A DNA stretch of 17,933 nucleotides from an uncultured Clostridia bacterium (GTDB taxonomy: Bacteria > Bacillota > Clostridia > Christensenellales > Aristaeellaceae): contig CAKUAV010000047.1 in NCBI GenBank assembly GCA_934636425.1, positions 1-17,933 on the forward strand, read 5' to 3'. The notes under the pieces are model-generated. The model was not told where the DNA came from and did not search any database. It was given only the letters and a program-made list of their open reading frames with translations. Below, in pieces: positions 7,092 through 14,255 of the stretch. Position numbers and translations under genes: made by a program. Each line of letters starts with the position of its first letter. Position 1 is the first letter of the stretch.

Positions 7092-9008
7092 TCAGAACCA
7101 GATGCTGAACAGACGCGCGTCGTCTGCGGAGATCACGTTGGTGCCCGAGGCGAAATCGCACACGCGCGTCTCCAATGCGCCCTCCGGCGTAACCAGCGTC
7201 GCCTTAAAGGCGCACTGATGGCCGAGCGTCGTATCGTCCTCCAGCGCGAGCGCGCACTCCCGCCCGAACACAGAGGGCGCGTCGAACATCTCCGCCCCGG
7301 TATTGCCGATCAGCTTGCTGCGGCAGAGCAGCATCGGCCCCATCGTCAGCGTGCAGCGCGGCTCAAAGATCATGTCCTCATAGCTCATGTTGCCCAGCCC
7401 GGTATCGGAGCGGCTGCAAAAGCGCACGCACTTCCACGCGTCCTCGGGCAGGCGCGGTGTCGGCCAGGGGAACGGATGCACGCGCGGCGTGTTGTCATAG
7501 GCGATCTCGATCAGATTGACGCTGTTGGGCGCAAGCGCCGCCTTAAAAAAGCCGCCCGCCGCGGGCGCGAACGCCTCGCCGTTTATGCGGATCTCGCTTC
7601 TTTCGCTCCAGGCCGGCACGCGAACGAGCAGCGTTTCCGCGCGCTGCGAGCGATGGTCGACTGTGATCAGGGCACGGCAGTCGCGGGTGTATGTGCCGCG
7701 GATGCTCACGCTGTCCTGACCGCCCGGGCAGGCGATCACCGCGTCGAATTCATCGAAGAGATTGATGTACAGCCCCTCGCCGCCGTTCATCACGGCCGCC
7801 TGAGCGCGGTTCATATAGCCGCGGGGCATATTGTTGACGCAGCAGTGGCTGTATTTGAGCCGCAGCTGATGCTCGACCAGATGCCGGCCGTGGCTGCGCA
7901 CGCCGCGCGCCCCCCAGCGGCCGTCCTTGAAGGAGCCGGCGAGGAACGCGTTGTAGTAGGCCAGCTCGAATGAGTCCATGTATTTGCTCTCGCCGGTCAG
8001 CGTGAACAGCTCGTAGCACACGCGCATCCAGTGGATCACGTCGCACGGCTCGGTGATGCCATTGATTTGGCGATTTGCGCTCGAGAACTGATCGTTGAAG
8101 CCCACGCTGAAGAGCGGATTCAGCTCGTATTTCACCAGCAGATCGTACATCGCGCGCACGGCGGCGAAGTATTTCTCCGTGCCGGTCACGCGGTAAAGCT
8201 CGAGCAGACCGTCCAGACAGGACATCATCTCATAGGCCTTCGCCCATGTGTCGCCCGGATACCATTCGGTCACAGGCCTGCCGGAGAGCGCGTTGGCGAT
8301 GATGTTCGGCTTCTTTCCGTCCGCGCGATCCCAGTCCTCGGCCATGTCGACGCACAGCTTCAGATAGCGCGGATCGCCCGTGCGGCGGTAGAGCAGCAGC
8401 ATGGGCTTTATGATCGAGCCGCTGGGCATGCCCGCGAATGTGCCCGTCTCGCCGAGCGTGAGATTCAGCCGCTCGAGCTGATCGATCAGGTGATCGGCCA
8501 GACGGCGCGCGCCGGTCAGTATTTTCTCATCGCCCAGCAGATCGTACAGCTCGATCAGTCCCCAGAGCGTATACTTGCGGCACCAGATGTTCCAGCACCA
8601 GCAGCACTTCCAGCCGACCAGCTTTTCGGCGTCCTCCGCGGCGGGCGGGCAGACGAAATCGTGGTTTCTGTATGTGCCGAGGTAGCCGTCCGCCTCCTGA
8701 AGGGAGAGCATGGTTTCGGCCGACTTTTTCAGGAAGGCGTACAGCTCATGATTTCCGGTATAGCGGCACACGCGCGCGGCGCTGATGACCAGCTTGCCCC
8801 AGAATTCGCCGCGCCAGTAGCCGATGATGGTCTGGTCGTCCAGTTTTTCGCGAAAGGCGTCCTCCGCCTCCTTGAACACGCCGTTGAAAGCTTCCTCGGA
8901 AAATATGCGCTCTTCAAAAAAGCGCGCGCTCAGTATGCCCGCGTAGCCGCCCAGGCGCGTGTCCTGCAAAAGCGGCGCGTTGACATTGTTGAAAACAGCG
9001 TCCGTCAT
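7092..9008 (-). CDS. GH127-like beta-L-arabinofuranosidase family protein (DUF1680)
   Basis: 638 residues, near the usual length of this (alpha/alpha)6-barrel plus beta-domain family. The characteristic zinc-thiolate active site is visible: E320-P-C322 and the adjacent pair C389-C390 in SHCCVNN. In the studied Bifidobacterium longum enzyme HypBA1 the same Glu-x-Cys and Cys-Cys arrangement binds zinc, the first Cys of the pair being the nucleophile. Members release beta-L-arabinofuranose or related sugars from plant glycans. A further cysteine- and tryptophan-rich stretch, WKCCWCWNIWC (133-143), is notable. There is no signal peptide, so it is cytoplasmic. GGGAGGAA precedes the ATG. It starts 23 bases after the phosphoesterase gene and is co-transcribed with it. 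Confidence 0.88.
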   Translation of the reverse strand: MTDAVFNNVNAPLLQDTRLGGYAGILSARFFEERIFSEEAFNGVFKEAEDAFREKLDDQTIIGYWRGEFWGKLVISAARVCRYTGNHELYAFLKKSAETMLSLQEADGYLGTYRNHDFVCPPAAEDAEKLVGWKCCWCWNIWCRKYTLWGLIELYDLLGDEKILTGARRLADHLIDQLERLNLTLGETGTFAGMPSGSIIKPMLLLYRRTGDPRYLKLCVDMAEDWDRADGKKPNIIANALSGRPVTEWYPGDTWAKAYEMMSCLDGLLELYRVTGTEKYFAAVRAMYDLLVKYELNPLFSVGFNDQFSSANRQINGITEPCDVIHWMRVCYELFTLTGESKYMDSFELAYYNAFLAGSFKDGRWGARGVRSHGRHLVEHQLRLKYSHCCVNNMPRGYMNRAQAAVMNGGEGLYINLFDEFDAVIACPGGQDSVSIRGTYTRDCRALITVDHRSQRAETLLVRVPAWSERSEIRINGEAFAPAAGGFFKAALAPNSVNLIEIAYDNTPRVHPFPWPTPRLPEDAWKCVRFCSRSDTGLGNMSYEDMIFEPRCTLTMGPMLLCRSKLIGNTGAEMFDAPSVFGRECALALEDDTTLGHQCAFKATLVTPEGALETRVCDFASGTNVISADDARLFSIWF

Positions 9009-9031
9009 GGCAGTGTTCCTCCCTCACAGCG

Positions 9032-10096
9032 TCAGTATGTTGTGGAAAAATCGGGGCCTGCGCCGCAGCGCACGCAGTAAATGCGCCGCGCCGCGCGATC
9101 GACCGTAAACACCGAGAACGCGCTTTCCTCGCCGGAACCGCGCGTCTTGAGGTGCAGCCGCCCGTCCCCGCACACATGCGTTTCAAAGTTATCGCTGGCC
9201 GCAGACATGCAGACAATGATGGGAATGCCGTCCGCCTTCCATGTGAAATCGCAGTGATGATGGCCGCAGAAAAAGCCGATCACATCGCGCGGGCCCTGCG
9301 CGGTATAGTCGCAATGCACGTCATAGGAGAGCGCTCCGCACCGCGCGGACGCAGAGTAGGCCGTCCCGCGTTTGCAGGCGCAGATGATCTCCCACAGCGC
9401 CTCCCCGCCAAAGACCCGCTCGCAGCCGCCTTCAAACGGCGCGGGCAGCGGCGTGGTGTGGGCAAAAAACACAACGCCCCATTCCGGCGGCAGCGCGAGC
9501 GCCCTTTCGGCCACCCATTGCAGCTGGCGGCCGTCCAGCGCCGCGCCGACCGGCTGACCGCAGGAAACGAGTCGACCGTCCCTGATGCGGTAGGTCAGAT
9601 CGAATACATTGAGGAACACCGCGCGCAGCTTCGCCTCGGGCACGTCGTAATAGCCGTACATTCCCTTTTCGGCCTGATCGTCGCATACAAACCGCGCTTT
9701 ATGATGGCGCATCACTATATCGTACATTTCGTCCGGCAGCACCGCGTTTTCCTCCGGGCCGAACATATTGCAGTCGTGATTGCCGTTGACCACCATCACC
9801 GGCGGCTGCGCATAGCTCTCCAGCAGATCGCCCAATTCGCGCAGCTGAGAAAGCGCTTTCTCCTTGCTCGTGCGCGCGTTGTTGCACAGATAATCGCCGC
9901 CCAGACAGGTGAACGCCACACCCGCGCGCCGGTCGATCTCCCGCAGCGCGTACAGCCCGCGCCCGGTCAGCGTCGTGCAGTTGTGCGTGTCGGTCATAAA
10001 GGCGAAGGACACGGTATGCTCGTTTTTCAGATTATCCAGGCGGCTGACCGCGCCGTCGATCATTTCTTCCACATAGGAAGGCATGGTTCTGCTCAT
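9032..10096 (-). CDS. Calcineurin-like metallophosphoesterase
   Basis: 354 residues with the full set of two-metal phosphoesterase motifs in order: DTH (D36, H38), GGDY (66-69), GNHD (105-108), the histidine of FAHTT (H213) and GHHH (278-281). It has no signal peptide or membrane segment and is expected in the cytoplasm. Members hydrolyse phosphomonoesters, phosphodiesters or nucleotides; the substrate is not predictable here. GAGGAG, overlapping the stop of the PHP gene, is well placed before the ATG, and the gap to that gene is only 12 bases, so translation is probably coupled. The start at 10096 gives about 30 residues before the first motif strand. Confidence 0.9.
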   Translation of the reverse strand: MSRTMPSYVEEMIDGAVSRLDNLKNEHTVSFAFMTDTHNCTTLTGRGLYALREIDRRAGVAFTCLGGDYLCNNARTSKEKALSQLRELGDLLESYAQPPVMVVNGNHDCNMFGPEENAVLPDEMYDIVMRHHKARFVCDDQAEKGMYGYYDVPEAKLRAVFLNVFDLTYRIRDGRLVSCGQPVGAALDGRQLQWVAERALALPPEWGVVFFAHTTPLPAPFEGGCERVFGGEALWEIICACKRGTAYSASARCGALSYDVHCDYTAQGPRDVIGFFCGHHHCDFTWKADGIPIIVCMSAASDNFETHVCGDGRLHLKTRGSGEESAFSVFTVDRAARRIYCVRCGAGPDFSTTY

Positions 10097-10108
10097 AGAC
10101 GCCGCTCC

Positions 10109-11032
10109 TCACTTCAGCACAATGGGCTGCGTCCAGCTGACCAGTCCCTGAAAATCGCTCACGATGGCGCGCACCTGCCGCGCGTCCTCAGGCAGACGGA
10201 ACGTGTGCCGGGTGAGCTGCTGACCCTGAGCGGCGTGCGCGGGATGATAACAGGTTCGGCTGACGTTGATATGAATGTTGCGTGCCGGAGAGCATTCGAC
10301 AATCGCCACGCCATCCTCAACGCGGAAGTCGTATATCTCGGGGGCCTTTTCACCCGCGCGGGCAAAGGAGGCGTAGAAGCTGCCGCGCTTTATGGCTCCA
10401 AGCAGCGCTTCATGCTTCAGTTCGGGCGCCTTGACCGTAATGTAGCCGCCCATATAGTCCGGCACATGACCGTGCGCATCGTCCGCGCCGAAGCACCACA
10501 GCCCGCTTCCACGCGCGCGCAGATATTCATAATAGAACTCGCTGACGCCGCTCTTCCATTCCTGCTCGCAGCTATAATTGATGATCTCCATGCCGGTCAG
10601 ACCGCGCAGGCTGAACAGCAGCGCGGGATCGCAGTAGCTCCAGAACGGATGCGCATAGATCGCCATATTCCCATGCGCGGTCAGCTCGTCCACCAGCTCC
10701 TGCGGATGTGCGTTTTTTAGCCGCGTCCGGTCGAAGCGAAAGCCGTGCGCGTAGCCCGTCCCCTCAGGCGTGCCAACGCCCACCACATGATGAACGCCGC
10801 CCTGATAGACCGAATCGATCTCCGTGCCCGGGATCATCAAAAAATCGTCGTCATTCAGATCGTCATACACGCCATAGACGTTGTGATCGGTGATGGCGAT
10901 AAAGTCATAGCCGTTGGACTTGTAGAGCGCCTTTGTGGCTTCGGGTGTCAGCTCGCCGTCCGAAACGGTGGTGTGAATATGCAGCGTGCCGCGATAGAAG
11001 CGCCCCTCGCGATCAAGCGTGCTTTGAATCAT
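10109..11032 (-). CDS. PHP-domain metal-dependent phosphoesterase
   Basis: 307 residues. The PHP metal-binding motifs are all present: HIHTTVSDG (H18, H20, D25), TDHN (48-51), PGTE (68-71), H81/H82, YAHPFW (126-131) and DDAH (184-187). The last 70 residues form a beta-rich extension (IYDFRVEDG onward). PHP proteins of this stand-alone type include nucleoside 3',5'-bisphosphate and 5'-3' exonuclease-type phosphatases (YciV/RNase AM) and histidinol-phosphate phosphatase relatives; the extra C-terminal domain and context argue for a dedicated substrate. It is the first gene of the operon running to 6297. AAAGGAAAG is the ribosome site. A strong hairpin lies only 26 bases before its start codon. 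Confidence 0.9.
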   Translation of the reverse strand: MIQSTLDREGRFYRGTLHIHTTVSDGELTPEATKALYKSNGYDFIAITDHNVYGVYDDLNDDDFLMIPGTEIDSVYQGGVHHVVGVGTPEGTGYAHGFRFDRTRLKNAHPQELVDELTAHGNMAIYAHPFWSYCDPALLFSLRGLTGMEIINYSCEQEWKSGVSEFYYEYLRARGSGLWCFGADDAHGHVPDYMGGYITVKAPELKHEALLGAIKRGSFYASFARAGEKAPEIYDFRVEDGVAIVECSPARNIHINVSRTCYHPAHAAQGQQLTRHTFRLPEDARQVRAIVSDFQGLVSWTQPIVLK

Positions 11033-11057
11033 GTTTCATCTTTCCTTTCGCATCTGC

Positions 11058-11100
11058 AAAAAGAGAGGAGAAACCACTTTTCAAGACAGTTTCTCCTCTC
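11058..11100 (-). terminator. Terminator-like hairpin at the head of the PHP operon
   Basis: On the minus strand GAGAGGAGAAAC (complement of 11089-11100) pairs perfectly over 12 bp with GTTTCTCCTCTC (complement of 11063-11074), loop 14, followed by TTTTT (11058-11062). This is a textbook intrinsic terminator, yet it ends 26 bases before the start codon of the PHP gene, leaving no room for a promoter below it. It either ends the ThuA-like transcript while the operon promoter lies at or above it, or it attenuates the operon. Confidence 0.75.
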
Positions 11101-11108
11101 ATATGACA

Positions 11109-11117
11109 ATGATATCA
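11109..11117 (-). promoter_or_regulatory. Possible extended -10 promoter of the PHP operon
   Basis: Minus strand TGA-TATCAT is an extended -10 match without a recognisable -35 box. A start near 11102 would place the hairpin at 11063-11100 at the very 5' end of the transcript. Confidence 0.3.
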
Positions 11118-11223
11118 AAGTGTGTTTTCCAATGAGAGCGCCTGTAATCTCAAGCATGACTGTCCTCTCCCGCGTCAGGCTGTCCAGACGCGAAAGCTGC
11201 CGCCTTAAAATTGAAAAACGCTT

Positions 11224-11964
11224 TTAGTCCTGCTTGCCCAGGCTGATGTCCTCAAGCGCCGTGGTGTGGCCGGTCACATACTGATACACCGGCTGCGGGC
11301 GATACGCCCAGCGCACGGCGTTGGTGATGACCAGCTGCACGTTCTTGTCGTGATAGCTCGGGCAGGACTCATGGCCGGGCTGGAAGTAGAATATGCGGCC
11401 CAGTCCGCGGTGCCAGGTGCAGCCGCTGCGGAACACCTCGCCGCCGGGGATCCAGCTGACGAAGATCAGATCGTCGGGCTTGGGGATGTCGAAATGCTCG
11501 CCGTAGGTCTCCTCGATGGGCAGATCGAAGTGATCCTCCAGCCCCTGCACGATGGGATGCGCCAGATCCATGACCCACAGGCGCGCCATGTCGCCGTCCT
11601 CGCGCCAGCGCAGATTGCCGGTGTTGGTGCCCATGAGCTTGCGGAATATCTTGGAAGCATGGCCGGAATGAAGCACGATCAGACCCATGCCCTCCATGAC
11701 GCGCTTGTATACGCGCTCCACGATCTCATCGCTGACCTCGCCGTGCGCCATATGGCCCCACCAGGTCAGCACGTCGGTGTTGTCCAGCACCTCCTGCGTC
11801 AGGCCATGCTCCGGCTCGTCCAGCGTGGCGGTGCGCACCTCGAAATCGGGCTGCTTCCTCAGAAACTCGGCGATGGTCTCATGCATTCCGTTGGGATAGA
11901 TGGCGGCCACCTTGGGGCTGGACTTTTCATGGCGGAATTCATTCCAAACCGTAATGCGAATCAT
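11224..11964 (-). CDS. ThuA-like (trehalose utilisation-like) protein
   Basis: 246 residues matching the ThuA-like, class I glutamine amidotransferase-like fold. Visible features are an N-terminal Rossmann-like strand with NGMHETIAEFL (25-35), DVLTWWGHMAHG (64-75), GLIVLHSGHASK (94-105), DLAHPIVQGL (133-142) and YFQPGHE (193-199). Rhizobial ThuA works with ThuB in trehalose and disaccharide oxidation to 3-keto sugars; relatives in Clostridia are uncharacterised but common beside sugar isomerases and oxidoreductases. No dehydrogenase partner is present here. GGGAGG lies nine bases before the ATG. It is followed, after about 125 bases, by the hairpin heading the PHP operon. Confidence 0.82.
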   Translation of the reverse strand: MIRITVWNEFRHEKSSPKVAAIYPNGMHETIAEFLRKQPDFEVRTATLDEPEHGLTQEVLDNTDVLTWWGHMAHGEVSDEIVERVYKRVMEGMGLIVLHSGHASKIFRKLMGTNTGNLRWREDGDMARLWVMDLAHPIVQGLEDHFDLPIEETYGEHFDIPKPDDLIFVSWIPGGEVFRSGCTWHRGLGRIFYFQPGHESCPSYHDKNVQLVITNAVRWAYRPQPVYQYVTGHTTALEDISLGKQD

Positions 11965-12014
11965 ATCTCATATCCTCCCGTATACTCCGTTGTTCGTCAT
12001 CGACGTTCAGTCAC

Positions 12015-12043
12015 AGTTTATCATTTTTTGCCGCGCCGCGCAA
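12015..12043 (-). promoter_or_regulatory. Possible promoter of the ThuA-like gene
   Basis: Minus strand TTGCGC (12038-12043), 17-base spacer, TAAACT (12015-12020), about 50 bases above the start codon. The -35 matches the style of other promoters in this window. Confidence 0.4.
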
Positions 12044-12084
12044 CATGAAAAATGCCGGCGCTTGCAAAAAACATTCATATTCCC

Positions 12085-12891
12085 TCACCGCGGTATGGTC
12101 ACGATGATCTCCACATCCTCCTCGCGCTCCACCACGCGCCCCACCACGCGCGCATTGCTCCTTTGAAGCGCGCGCACCGTGTTCATCATGGCGTTGACGA
12201 ACAGCCGGTGATCCCGGCAGAGCGACTTTACCGCCGGCGCGGCGAACGGCTCGGTCAGCATCCGCGTCACCAGCGCCTCGCTCTCGCGCACGCTCAGCCG
12301 GTCTTCAGCGATCTGGCGAACGGCCGCAAGCTGCCGCTGTTCGCCATGCAGGCGGAGCAGCGCCCGGGCATGGCGCTCGCTGAGATTCGCCCTTTGCAGC
12401 GCGTCGCGCACAGAGGGCGGCAGCTTCAGAAGGCGCAGCTTGTTGGCCACAGCCGACGGGCTCTTGAGCAGCCGCTGGGAGAGCGCCTGCTGGCTGAGAT
12501 GATGCTCGTCCATCCACGCGCGGTAGGCCTCGGCCTCGTCGAAGTAGCCCAGCGGCTCGCGGTGCAGATTCTCCACCAGCGCGAGCAGCGCCGTGTCCCG
12601 GTCGCCCGGGGGCAGAATCAGCGCGTCCGCCGTGTCCAGTCCCAGCCTTCTGAGCGCCCTGAGCCGCCGTGCCCCGGCGATCAATTCATAGCGCCCGCCC
12701 GCGCTTTCACGCACAATGATCGGCGAGAGCAGCCCGTAGCGGGCGATGGACTCGGCCAATTCGCCGATCGCCGCCTCGGAAAACGTCTTTCTCGGCTGAT
12801 GCGGATTGGGATCCACCTCGCTCAGCCGCACGGCCGCCAGCTGCCGCGTATCCCGAAACCGTCTCGCCGACGGCCTGTCCATGCTCATCAT
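12085..12891 (-). CDS. noc: Noc/ParB-family CTP-dependent DNA-binding protein
   Basis: 268 residues with ParB-family architecture: N-terminal CTP-binding domain with HQPRKTF (31-37), YELIAGARRLRALRRLG (68-84) and ENLHRE (107-112); a helix-turn-helix with SPSAVANKLRLLKLP (144-158) and LSERHARALL (170-179); and a C-terminal dimerisation region ending EIIVTIPR. The tail resembles Noc, the nucleoid occlusion protein that stops division over the chromosome, more than ParB. At the four positions that set Noc versus ParB DNA specificity it has P145, K151, K156 and R173, three of four matching Noc. A74 replaces the usual Glu of GERR. There is no obvious N-terminal amphipathic helix as in Bacillus Noc. 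The start at 12891 follows GGGAGGAG by seven bases; the frame is open to 12996. A weak -10 (TATACT, 12926-12931) lies upstream. No parA or rsmG neighbour is present. Confidence 0.8.
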   Translation of the reverse strand: MMSMDRPSARRFRDTRQLAAVRLSEVDPNPHQPRKTFSEAAIGELAESIARYGLLSPIIVRESAGGRYELIAGARRLRALRRLGLDTADALILPPGDRDTALLALVENLHREPLGYFDEAEAYRAWMDEHHLSQQALSQRLLKSPSAVANKLRLLKLPPSVRDALQRANLSERHARALLRLHGEQRQLAAVRQIAEDRLSVRESEALVTRMLTEPFAAPAVKSLCRDHRLFVNAMMNTVRALQRSNARVVGRVVEREEDVEIIVTIPR

Positions 12892-13009
12892 CGCGCGTCT
12901 CCTCCCGCTCCCGTTGTCAATAGGCAGTATATTCGCCCGACGGAAGGATTTGCGCGCTCGACCGGAATTTCTTCCGCGCGCAGGACTGACGCGCATCTAT
13001 GCCGTCACA

Positions 13010-13160
13010 GCGCGCATAGCGGTGGCGCGCTTCAGACTGTCGAAAACCCTTCGGAGAGCTCGAGAGGGTCGAACCCTTCTCGAATTTTCAACCGTGCCAG
13101 CAGCGAGTACGGGTGGAGCGGGACGATTTCTGCGGCGGAAAACCCTGTTTCCAGAGCAAA
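13010..13160 (+). repeat. Dispersed structured repeat, copy A
   Basis: This copy shares a colinear pattern with 17780-17933: AGACTGTCGAAAA, then GAGAGCTCGAGAGGG, a variable hairpin, CGTGCC, GCGGGACGATTT, TGCGGCGGAAAA and CCAGAGCAAA. Predicted stems in this copy are GCGCGC/GCGCGC (13010-13015 with 13025-13030), TCGAGAGGGT with ACCC-T-TCTCGA (13060-13069 with 13073-13083, one bulge) and GGAAA/TTTCC near 13137-13152. The sequence is opposite to both flanking genes. It encodes no recognisable protein. Confidence 0.75.
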
Positions 13161-13206
13161 AACCGGAGAGAAGGGCACACGGCAGAGAGCCTGCGCCCCC
13201 GTTCAT

Positions 13207-13236
13207 CAGCTTGTCAAGACCTTTTTTGACAAGCTG
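13207..13236. repeat. Perfect 11-bp inverted repeat next to the TIM-barrel gene
   Basis: CAGCTTGTCAA (13207-13217) and TTGACAAGCTG (13226-13236) pair perfectly with an 8-base loop containing TTTT. Neither side is followed by a T run, so it is not a typical terminator, although it lies 25 bases past the TIM-barrel stop codon and may still end or stabilise that transcript. Confidence 0.7.
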
Positions 13237-13260
13237 CAGCGCGCATACCGGCGGCGCGCT

Positions 13261-14067
13261 TCACATATGCTCGCGAATATAGCGGACGAAATGCGGCAGC
13301 TCCTCCCGCGCGTCGCGCAGCTCGGGATGCCAGGCCTTTTCCCACTCGAGCGACACATAGCCCGAATAGCCGTCCTTCTCCAGCAGGCGCAGTATCGGAA
13401 TGAGCGGTATGTCGCCCGCGCCGGTATCGCACAGCGCATACGCGCCGTCCCCGCGCACGTGATCCTTGAAGTGAACATGGCGCACCAGCGGCCTTACCGC
13501 GGCATAGAATTCCTCATAGCGGTCGCCGTAAATCCTGTCGCTGTGCGCGACGTCCCAGAGTATGCCGTAGTTTTTGCAGTTCACGCGCTCCGCGACGGCC
13601 AGCAGCCGGTCGGCGCTGTTGAAATTGCCGTGGCATTCCTGAAGGACGGCCACGCCCGCGCCCTCCGCGTAGCGGCACACTTCACGAATCCCCGCCGCCA
13701 CGCGCGCGATCACGGCCTGCTCGTCGTCCCCGGGCGCAATGCGGTCCCCGAACACGCGCACAAAGCCCATGCCCAGCGCCGCGGCCACATCGACCGCCGC
13801 AAACGCGTCGCTCAGCGCGTTTTCCAGATTGGCCGGATCGTGAAACGACGAGGACGCGCCGAAGCCGATCAGCCTTACGCCCTTCTCCTGCGCCGCGCGC
13901 CGCGCGTCCTGCTGCCTGCCAATGGCGAAGCAATCGATTTTATCGGCGCGCATCTCGCCGTCCACGCCGCGAATCTCCAGCCCCGCATAGCCGTCCCGCG
14001 CGGCCTCGTCCAGCAGCTGCTCATAGCTCCAGCCGGGGCAGCCCAGCGATGAAAATGCCAGCTTCAC
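13261..14067 (-). CDS. Sugar phosphate isomerase/epimerase-like TIM-barrel protein
   Basis: 268 residues of the xylose isomerase-like TIM-barrel (AP endonuclease 2) superfamily. Likely metal ligands are E144 (LQECHG), D172 with H175 (WDVAH), H199 (HVHFKDH) and E241 (SLEWEKAW). These enzymes isomerise or epimerise sugars, keto sugars or inositols; the substrate is unknown. The start is a GTG at 14067 encoding VKLAFSS, because GGGAGGGG lies six bases above it; an in-frame ATG at 14130 has no ribosome site and lies at the promoter -35 region. It shares a divergent promoter region with asd. Downstream lies the repeat element, then the noc-like gene. Sugar isomerases and ThuA-like proteins often belong to the same pathways. 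Confidence 0.85.
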   Translation of the reverse strand: MKLAFSSLGCPGWSYEQLLDEAARDGYAGLEIRGVDGEMRADKIDCFAIGRQQDARRAAQEKGVRLIGFGASSSFHDPANLENALSDAFAAVDVAAALGMGFVRVFGDRIAPGDDEQAVIARVAAGIREVCRYAEGAGVAVLQECHGNFNSADRLLAVAERVNCKNYGILWDVAHSDRIYGDRYEEFYAAVRPLVRHVHFKDHVRGDGAYALCDTGAGDIPLIPILRLLEKDGYSGYVSLEWEKAWHPELRDAREELPHFVRYIREHM

Positions 14068-14101
14068 AACAATCCCCTCCCGTATTTTGGTTTCCGCGTC
14101 T

Positions 14102-14130
14102 ATTCTATCACGCATCCGCGCCGCCCGCAA
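14102..14130 (-). promoter_or_regulatory. Sigma-A promoter of the TIM-barrel gene
   Basis: Minus strand TTGCGG (14125-14130), 17-base spacer, TAGAAT (14102-14107), about 35 bases above the GTG start. It is back to back with the asd promoter, the two -35 boxes being 26 bases apart. Confidence 0.6.
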
Positions 14131-14156
14131 GCCGCGCTTCTTAACCGCGAATACGC

Positions 14157-14185
14157 TTGACAGGCCGCGGCGGCAATGCTATCAT
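14157..14185 (+). promoter_or_regulatory. Strong sigma-A promoter of asd
   Basis: Consensus TTGACA (14157-14162), 17-base spacer and TATCAT (14180-14185). The start codon lies 70 bases below. No riboswitch (for example a lysine-type leader) fits in the short untranslated region. Confidence 0.8.
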
Positions 14186-14255
14186 ACAAATACATCACTT
14201 TTTCCGGAAATATCTCGAAATATCGGCGCAATTTGACGCTTTGGAGGGTTTCATC

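Larger units (their letters stand above)
13008..13263. repeat. Intergenic element bounded by 27-bp direct repeats
   Basis: The 256-bp gap between the noc-like and TIM-barrel genes is bounded by two direct repeats, 13008-13034 and 13237-13263, identical at 25 of 27 positions. Each begins CAGCGCGCATA and ends GGCGCGCTTCA, and each can fold as a GCGCGC hairpin. The right repeat overlaps the stop codon of the TIM-barrel gene. Between them lie the dispersed repeat (13010-13160), a unique segment, and a strong inverted repeat (13207-13236). Origin could be tandem duplication, a remnant of a longer array, or insertion of a mobile element. Confidence 0.65.

Noticed and set aside
9152..10720. A 522-codon plus-strand open frame, and similar long frames at 8031-9080 (+), 3622-4884 (-), 14100-15332 (-) and 15430-16854 (-)
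   Set aside because: All lie opposite well-supported genes and show low-complexity Arg/Ala/Val/His-rich translations without motifs.
11101..11223. T-box or known riboswitch above the PHP operon
   Set aside because: No T-box antiterminator sequence or other recognised aptamer core can be seen; only the hairpin and a small CGCGTC/GACGCG stem are present.
12997..13206. Small minus-strand frames at 12997-13206 and 17747-17932 with similar peptides (RPSRAL..FDSL)
   Set aside because: The shared peptide comes from the shared repeat DNA. Neither has a convincing ribosome site, and the differences between copies keep base pairing rather than favouring silent codon changes. A conserved micro-peptide cannot be fully excluded.
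13207..13236. Inverted repeat as a rho-independent terminator
   Set aside because: The stem is perfect but no T run follows on either strand; the T residues lie in the loop. It is kept as an inverted repeat only.
12052..14052. A 666-codon open frame on the plus strand
   Set aside because: It runs antisense through the noc-like gene, the repeat element and the TIM-barrel gene, has no family resemblance, and is the product of GC-rich codon bias. The minus-strand genes have clear motifs and ribosome sites.
14186..14255. Lysine riboswitch or other leader in front of asd
   Set aside because: The leader is about 65 bases, too short for a lysine riboswitch, and no terminator hairpin or T-box sequence is present.
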